Shown one piece after another: positions 59,578 to 64,000 of a DNA stretch of 64,000 nt (position 1 is the first letter of the stretch; each line of letters starts with the position of its first letter). The translations under genes and the position numbers were made by a program. Under the pieces are notes generated by a model. The model worked only from the letters and a program-made list of their open reading frames with translations. It made no database searches and had not been told where the DNA came from. This stretch comes from an uncultured Ruminococcus sp. (lineage in GTDB: Bacteria; Bacillota; Clostridia; Oscillospirales; CAG-272), in assembly GCA_902795355.1 (NCBI GenBank), contig CADBKZ010000006.1:148496-212495 (forward strand), written 5' to 3'.

Positions 59578-60711
59578 TTACGCCGGAATGATCTCGGCGA
59601 TTACGCAATTGTGATCGGAAATATATTCTCCGTAAGCGCAAAGGTTGGTGGCGGTGTGGAGCATGGTATAATTCTTTACCGTACAATTCCGGCTGACGAA
59701 CACGTAGTCGATAATCCAGCCGTTCTTGCAAACGTTGTTCTCGCTTTTGCCCGCGTACCAGAACCCCGGGGACGTGGCAAATTCATCCGCCACGGTAGAG
59801 CCGACCGACGCTTTTCGCGAATCGGAGAGCACGCCCGAGAGCGTCGCATAGCCCCGTTGCGCGGGCGAGGAGTTCATATCCCCCGTCAACGCTATGGAAA
59901 AGCGCGAATAGGACGAATATTTCGTTTTCAGCTCCTCGATCTTTGCAAGAATCGCTTTGGCCTGCGCCTCGCGGACCAGATCGTCGTTTTCGTTCTTTTG
60001 CAGGTGGTGCAAATGCGTATCCAGAACGATGATGTATTGGTCGGTGTTCTTCAGGTGCAGAACCACCCATGTCAGTATGCGGTCGTGCGTTGGGTATTCG
60101 GAAGGCTGCACCTCGTTCCCGTTCGCGTCCTTGCCCAGCGCGGGAAGCGTGATTCTCCCGTAGGAATCCGCAACCTGCTCCAATTTCTCTTTGCGGAAGA
60201 GGATATACCCGCCCTCGCCCGAGGACGAGGTTTTGTCGCCCACCATGTCAAAATCGGAAAAGCCGCGCAGTTTCGCTTTCCATGCGGATGTGGCTTCCTG
60301 CACGCCGAGAATATCAATCCCCTCTCCGGCGAGGAGCGATTCCAACTTCGGGGCGCGGGTGTCGATGGTTGCGTCGAAGGTAATGGAGCTGTTGTTCTTT
60401 GCGCTTCCCTGCTGATCCCAATAAAAAATGTTGAAGGACACCACTTTCAGCGTTTCGGGTTGGGGCTGCGGCTCCGGTTCCGGCGCGGCGGTGGTTGCGG
60501 GAGCAGTCGTAACGGGAGCGGCGGTTGCGGCTTCGGACGGCGTTTCGGATGCGGCGGCAGATTCCGCGTCGGTTGCGGCGGCCGACGTTTCGGGCGCGAC
60601 GGGCGACGTTTCGGGCGCGACGGGCGACCCCGCTCCACAGCCGACAACGGCGGTTAAAAGAGAAAACAGCAGCAAAACGGCCGCAAGATGCAAGATAGTT
60701 TTTTGTTTCAT
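59578..60711 (-). CDS. EEP-family lipoprotein (2)
   Basis: A 377-residue lipoprotein (lipobox AVVGC) with a long Thr/Ala/Pro/Glu linker holding a tandem repeat (SPVAPET twice, from a 21-bp DNA repeat near 60589-60629). The EEP domain from about residue 90 has SFNIFYWD, ILGVQEATS, LDTHLHHLQ, TGDMNSSPA and SDHNCVIA. It is convergent with the glycyl-radical operon and next to a repeat array. Substrate unknown; extracellular phosphodiesterase or nuclease are the options. Confidence 0.86.
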   Translation of the reverse strand: MKQKTILHLAAVLLLFSLLTAVVGCGAGSPVAPETSPVAPETSAAATDAESAAASETPSEAATAAPVTTAPATTAAPEPEPQPQPETLKVVSFNIFYWDQQGSAKNNSSITFDATIDTRAPKLESLLAGEGIDILGVQEATSAWKAKLRGFSDFDMVGDKTSSSGEGGYILFRKEKLEQVADSYGRITLPALGKDANGNEVQPSEYPTHDRILTWVVLHLKNTDQYIIVLDTHLHHLQKNENDDLVREAQAKAILAKIEELKTKYSSYSRFSIALTGDMNSSPAQRGYATLSGVLSDSRKASVGSTVADEFATSPGFWYAGKSENNVCKNGWIIDYVFVSRNCTVKNYTMLHTATNLCAYGEYISDHNCVIAEIIPA

Positions 60712-60780
60712 TGATGTTCTCCTGAAAAAAAGTGATTATACCGTTAAACGGCACGAAAAACGCTTTATAACGAGTTATAT

Positions 60781-61610
60781 TGGAAGCCTTTCCCGAGAGA
60801 GAATGGGGGAAAACGGCCAAGGCCTTGTGGATGAAGCCTTTGAGCCTTCCCCTTGGGGGAAGGTGCCGAGCTTGCGAGGCGGATGAGGCTTCCGATTGCC
60901 TGTTTCTTCGCCTCGCCCTTTGGGAGAGGTGGCAGGCGACGCAGGAGCCTGACGGAGAGGGCTTTTGCAGTAATCGCAATTTTTTACCCTCTCACTCGCT
61001 TCGCGAGAGCTCCCCCCGAGGGGGAGCCTTACAGTAACGGCCCGTCGGAAAGCCTCATCCGTCAGACAATCGAGGCTTGCCCGCCTCTCTGTCTGACACC
61101 TTCTCCGAAGGGAGAAGGCTCATGATGTTTGCGGACAGCAAAAAGAAAGCAAAAACAATTTATTTCCAACGAATAGTTGCTTGAAGCCTTCCCCTTGGGG
61201 GAATGGTGCCAAAGCCGCAAGCGACTTATGGATGAGGCTTTCCATTTGCCTGTTTCTTTACCTCCTCCATCGGGGGAGGTGGCTTGGAGCGGAGCGACAA
61301 GTCGGAAGGAGTTAACTCCTTCCACCGTTCGCTCCCGCTCACGGTCCGGCTGCTAGGAATCAACGCTTTGAGCAGGATAAAAGGCGTTCGCTCTTCCGCT
61401 TGCCTGTTTCTTTGCCTCGCCCTTTGGGAGAGGTGGCAGGCGAGCTTGCGAGCCTGACGGAGAGGGCTATTTACCACCCTCTCACTCGCTTCGCGAGAGC
61501 TCCCCCCGAGGGGGAGCCTTGAAGCTACTGCCCGTTGGAAAGCCTCATCCATAAGTCGCTTGCGACTTTGACACCATTCCCCCAAGGGGAAGGCTTATGA
61601 TGTTCGCAAA
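60781..61610. repeat. REP-like GC-rich intergenic repeat array 2
   Basis: The gap 60712-61684 holds no supportable gene. It is a mosaic of the modules also found at 17.7-18.3 kb. The block ACCCTCTCACTCGCT to GGGGGAGCCTT occurs at about 60986-61030 and 61477-61520. The block GCCTCGCCCTTTGGGAGAGG to GACGGAGAGGG occurs at about 60910-60961 and 61414-61467. GAAGCCTTCCCCTTGGGGGAA to GATGAGGCTTTCC (about 61183-61252) is inverted at 61539-61595, making a large inverted repeat around the array. No transposase. Confidence 0.78.
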
Positions 61611-61684
61611 CAGCGGGAAAAGGCTCAAAATTGCCTTCCCGTGGGGTGGGGATAAAAACACCGCACATTCACGCGCAAAACGCA

Positions 61685-61727
61685 CCGTTCCGCGGCTCAA
61701 ATTGTGCCTGCGGAACGGCGCGGTTTT
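61685..61727. terminator. Terminator of the EEP gene at 61761
   Basis: CCGTTCCGC (61685-61693) pairs with GCGGAACGG (61710-61718), with a T-run on the plus strand; U-rich on the minus strand only weakly. Confidence 0.5.
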
Positions 61728-61760
61728 TTCGGATGGCTCCCCGAACCTTTTTTCCATCCC

Positions 61761-62726
61761 TTACCCGATGAAAACCTCGGCGATTACGCAGTTGTGGTCG
61801 GAAATATAGGCTCCGTATGGGCAGATGTTGGTGGACGTATGGACCATCCGGTAGTTCTGCACGTCCATATTTCCCACAAAAACGAAATCAATAATCCAAC
61901 CGTCGGCGTGGCAGCGGTAGGCGGGATGTTCGGGATCGGCAATGTAGGTAAACTCGGGAGAGGAATCGAGGTCGGTTCCCAGCGTTTCCCCGCGCGAAAC
62001 CAGCCGCGAATCGGACAGCGCGGATGTAAACACAGGGTAAGCCGCCATGCTGCGGGTGGAGTTCATATCCCCCGTCAGCATTACCGAAACCTCGGTTTTT
62101 CCCTCGTTGCGGAGAGCTTCCAGCTTTTCGTTCAGAAACGCCACGATTTCAACGGCCTGACGGCGGCGGATTTCATCGTCGTTCGCGCCGCAGTGCCATT
62201 GGTGCAAATGCGTATCCAGCGCGAGCACATAGCGGTCCGAATCCTTGATTTGCAGGAGAGCCCAGCCGCAAACGCGGTCATGGTAGGTACCCGTCGGGTT
62301 TCCGTTGTTGTCCGTGGCGGAAGCGGTCAGAATCACGTTTCCCTGCGCGTCCTTTTCCTCGTAGAACAGGGCGAAGGAACCGCCATCGGAGAGGTCGAAG
62401 CGCGACTTTTTATAAAGGATGTAGCCGCCTTCGCCGTCAATCTTTTTCCCGCCGCCGGCATAACCGTAGTCGTCCAACCCCGAAATCAGGGGCAACCAAT
62501 TGTTGTTTGCTTCCTGCAAGCCCACAATATCCAGCGATTCCCCGCGGATCATGGCCATCATTTTGGCAAACCGCTCGGGAACGCCGCGCTGAATATTGGC
62601 TTCCTGCTCCGCGGTAACGTCGGTGCGCGGGGCGTTGTTCGCGCTGCTCGGGTATTGGTAGATCTTATAGTTGTTCGCGCCGCCCAGAACGTTGAACGAG
62701 GCGATCCGGTAGGTATGCGAGGCCAT
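61761..62726 (-). CDS. EEP-family protein, probably the C-terminal half of the 62726 protein
   Basis: A 321-residue EEP domain (IASFNVLGG, IVGLQEANN, LDTHLHQWH, TGDMNSTRS, SDHNCVIA, all catalytic segments present). It lacks a signal peptide although its paralogues are lipoproteins. Its ATG overlaps the stop of the upstream gene (62726). Upstream of the ATG, codons in the same frame read FYGSEL, which would follow the upstream protein's VVN naturally if one T were added to a TTTT run. So one exported multidomain protein may have been split by a one-base deficit. Confidence 0.78.
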   Translation of the reverse strand: MASHTYRIASFNVLGGANNYKIYQYPSSANNAPRTDVTAEQEANIQRGVPERFAKMMAMIRGESLDIVGLQEANNNWLPLISGLDDYGYAGGGKKIDGEGGYILYKKSRFDLSDGGSFALFYEEKDAQGNVILTASATDNNGNPTGTYHDRVCGWALLQIKDSDRYVLALDTHLHQWHCGANDDEIRRRQAVEIVAFLNEKLEALRNEGKTEVSVMLTGDMNSTRSMAAYPVFTSALSDSRLVSRGETLGTDLDSSPEFTYIADPEHPAYRCHADGWIIDFVFVGNMDVQNYRMVHTSTNICPYGAYISDHNCVIAEVFIG

Positions 62727-64000
62727 CAGCTCGCTGCCGTAAAATTTACGACCTGTTGCTCCATATAGACCTTTGCGCCGTCGCGGACCACAAAGGGCTT
62801 GACGGTAAAGGCAATGTCCACCGCCGGAACGTTCTGAATGATCAGAGCGTAAATATAGCTGCCGTCAAGGTCGTCCGCGGTGTACGTTACCATCGCGCCG
62901 TCGGCGTATGCGTTGAGCGTGGTATAAACCGTGGTTCCCGTATGGTCGAAGAGCTTGGGTTCGGCCTCGCCGTAGTCGGCCGAAATTTCAAAGCCGACGC
63001 CCTCAAAATCAAGGCTGTCCAGCACGCCGACAAAGCGAATGCTCAATTTTTCGTCCGCAATGGCCGATTCCTGATAGCCGTAGAGGCGGAAATCGGGCTT
63101 GGCGGTATAGCTGAACGAAAGGTTGTCAACGGCGTAGGGGGTGAGGTAGTTGTTATCGCAGCGGAAGAAGGTGAACGCCGGAACCGCGTCGAAGCTCCCC
63201 GAGGCAAGGTTGACCTGCCCCGCAACGGTATCGTTGGAAAGTGCGATGTCCTGATCGATCACACGCGGAGAGGCGAGCGTTCCACCGCTGAACGCGATGT
63301 TCACATGGATCAAGCCGGATTTGTAGGTATGCGAAACGGTAACGGCGGCTTTGTTGCCGTAAGCGGACGCGCCGCCCCAACCGTCAGCCAATTGGCTGTT
63401 ATTGATATACACCTGATGAATGTTCTGCCAAACGTTGTTCAGCTCCCGTTTGCCGAGGCGAATCCGCATTTTCGCGCCCGAAACCACAAACTCGGTTTCC
63501 ACAAAGCTGTTTTCGGGGTAGTCCAGAAAATCAATGTCGTAGGAGAAAGAATAACCGCCCGTGGTGCCCGCCAACGTGGGGGTATAGGTCGCTTTCTTGG
63601 AAGCGTTCCGCAAATCGTCCACCATGCCGGACGCTACGGAAGCGGTGGTTGTGGTGGCAACGTCCACCGTCCAGCAGTTGTTGCCGTTCAGGAATTGGAA
63701 ATCCGCATAGTTGAAGCAGGAAACGGCGTTGGCCTCGGAAGTTCCCACCGCAAAGCCGGTGATAGAATAGGATCCTTTCACCGCGTTAGACGCATAAAGA
63801 GAAACTTTCGTGATCCGATCCTGACCGAATACATATGTGGCGTCAGTACCCGAAAGCACAAAGAAATCCCCCTTTTCCGCATCAGCAAACGAAACGCGCG
63901 CAATAAACTGATTATTCAAATAGCCCACGGTCAAGCGATAATCGCTGTTTCCCTGCAACTTGCTCTGGATGTCAGAGGACAGGTTGTTTGACCAAACATC
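62726..64000 (-). CDS. Concanavalin-like secreted protein (5' partial)
   Basis: The frame is open to the right edge, so the N-terminus (and probably the signal peptide) is outside. The visible 424 residues have jelly-roll or LamG-like segments (GYSFSYDIDFLDYPENSFVE, VTVSHTYKSGLIHVNIAFSGG) and a C-terminal 120-residue domain that matches the one ending the GLUG protein at 18524. It ends VVNFTAAS, where the homologue has VSFNGSTQI; a one-base shift gives VVNFYGSEL instead, in frame with the EEP gene. Confidence 0.72.
   Translation of the reverse strand, partial: DVWSNNLSSDIQSKLQGNSDYRLTVGYLNNQFIARVSFADAEKGDFFVLSGTDATYVFGQDRITKVSLYASNAVKGSYSITGFAVGTSEANAVSCFNYADFQFLNGNNCWTVDVATTTTASVASGMVDDLRNASKKATYTPTLAGTTGGYSFSYDIDFLDYPENSFVETEFVVSGAKMRIRLGKRELNNVWQNIHQVYINNSQLADGWGGASAYGNKAAVTVSHTYKSGLIHVNIAFSGGTLASPRVIDQDIALSNDTVAGQVNLASGSFDAVPAFTFFRCDNNYLTPYAVDNLSFSYTAKPDFRLYGYQESAIADEKLSIRFVGVLDSLDFEGVGFEISADYGEAEPKLFDHTGTTVYTTLNAYADGAMVTYTADDLDGSYIYALIIQNVPAVDIAFTVKPFVVRDGAKVYMEQQVVNFTAAS

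Noticed and set aside
60781-61610. A possible CRISPR array or insertion sequence
   Set aside because: Repeats are irregular, partly inverted and not separated by equal-length spacers; there is no cas or transposase gene.
1-64000. tRNA or rRNA genes, prophage or plasmid genes
   Set aside because: I saw no cloverleaf-like T-loop contexts outside coding frames, no ribosomal RNA signatures, and no integrase, portal, terminase or replication genes.

Overview
The window looks like the chromosome of an anaerobic, glycan-degrading Clostridia bacterium, probably an uncultured gut Oscillospirales/Christensenellales-type lineage. The reasons are strong purine-rich ribosome binding sites, consensus TTGACA-N17-TATAAT promoters, oxygen-defence genes built on rubredoxin, rubrerythrin and a ferritin-like protein, a glycyl-radical enzyme, a large set of glycosidases, and GC-rich REP-like intergenic arrays of a type familiar from Clostridia. 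This placement is inferred from gene content; no ribosomal RNA or marker gene is present. I found no tRNA, rRNA, CRISPR array, transposase or phage gene.

Layout. (1) 1-10.4 kb: the end of a GH20 hexosaminidase; a minus-strand isomerase-kinase-aldolase operon for a deoxy- or pentose-type sugar, divergent from a PocR-domain AraC regulator; then a GH36 alpha-galactosidase with an HpcH/RhmA-like aldolase, divergent from a second AraC regulator. (2) 10.4-21.5 kb: large secreted proteins (a modular 1236-residue lipoprotein, two GLUG-repeat proteins), an overlooked 43-residue peptide gene, a repeat array and an orphan sugar-binding lipoprotein. (3) 21.5-27.1 kb: a GH43/GH130-like propeller enzyme and two GH78-type rhamnosidases. 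Their upstream region carries the same inverted-repeat operator, at the same distance from the promoter, as the second AraC gene, so they are probably one regulon. (4) 27.2-32.5 kb: an oxidative-stress block (OhrR-like MarR, MBL-rubredoxin, ferritin-like protein, small winged-helix protein, flavodoxin, thioredoxin, rubrerythrin) and a MATE exporter behind a leader terminator. (5) 32.7-40.2 kb: a CrtI-like oxidoreductase, an HxlR regulator, an ACGX-repeat RiPP precursor with its radical SAM/SPASM maturase, an MDR reductase, two paralogous flavin-ferredoxin fusions, and a zinc macrodomain plus SirTM sirtuin (reversible ADP-ribosylation). (6) 40.3-49.9 kb: a mannose/N-glycan operon (mannose-6-phosphate isomerase, two EEP-fold proteins, GH38 mannosidase, SGNH esterase, mutarotase), divergent from a ROK regulator. 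(7) 50-59.5 kb: a third GLUG-like surface protein, a second orphan binding protein, and a glycyl-radical enzyme cluster (activase, enzyme, FGGY kinase, GH76-like lipoprotein). (8) 59.6-64 kb: two more EEP-fold genes, a second repeat array and a concanavalin-like protein running off the edge.

Most promising for novelty: the glycyl-radical enzyme whose radical loop reads RIHGT instead of RV(S/A)GY, with a matching palindromic operator shared with the divergent binding protein; the ACGX RiPP locus with its redox neighbours; and the twin AraC operators. Two genes (28722 and 61761/62726) look split by a one-base deficit in a homopolymer, which may be sequencing error or real.
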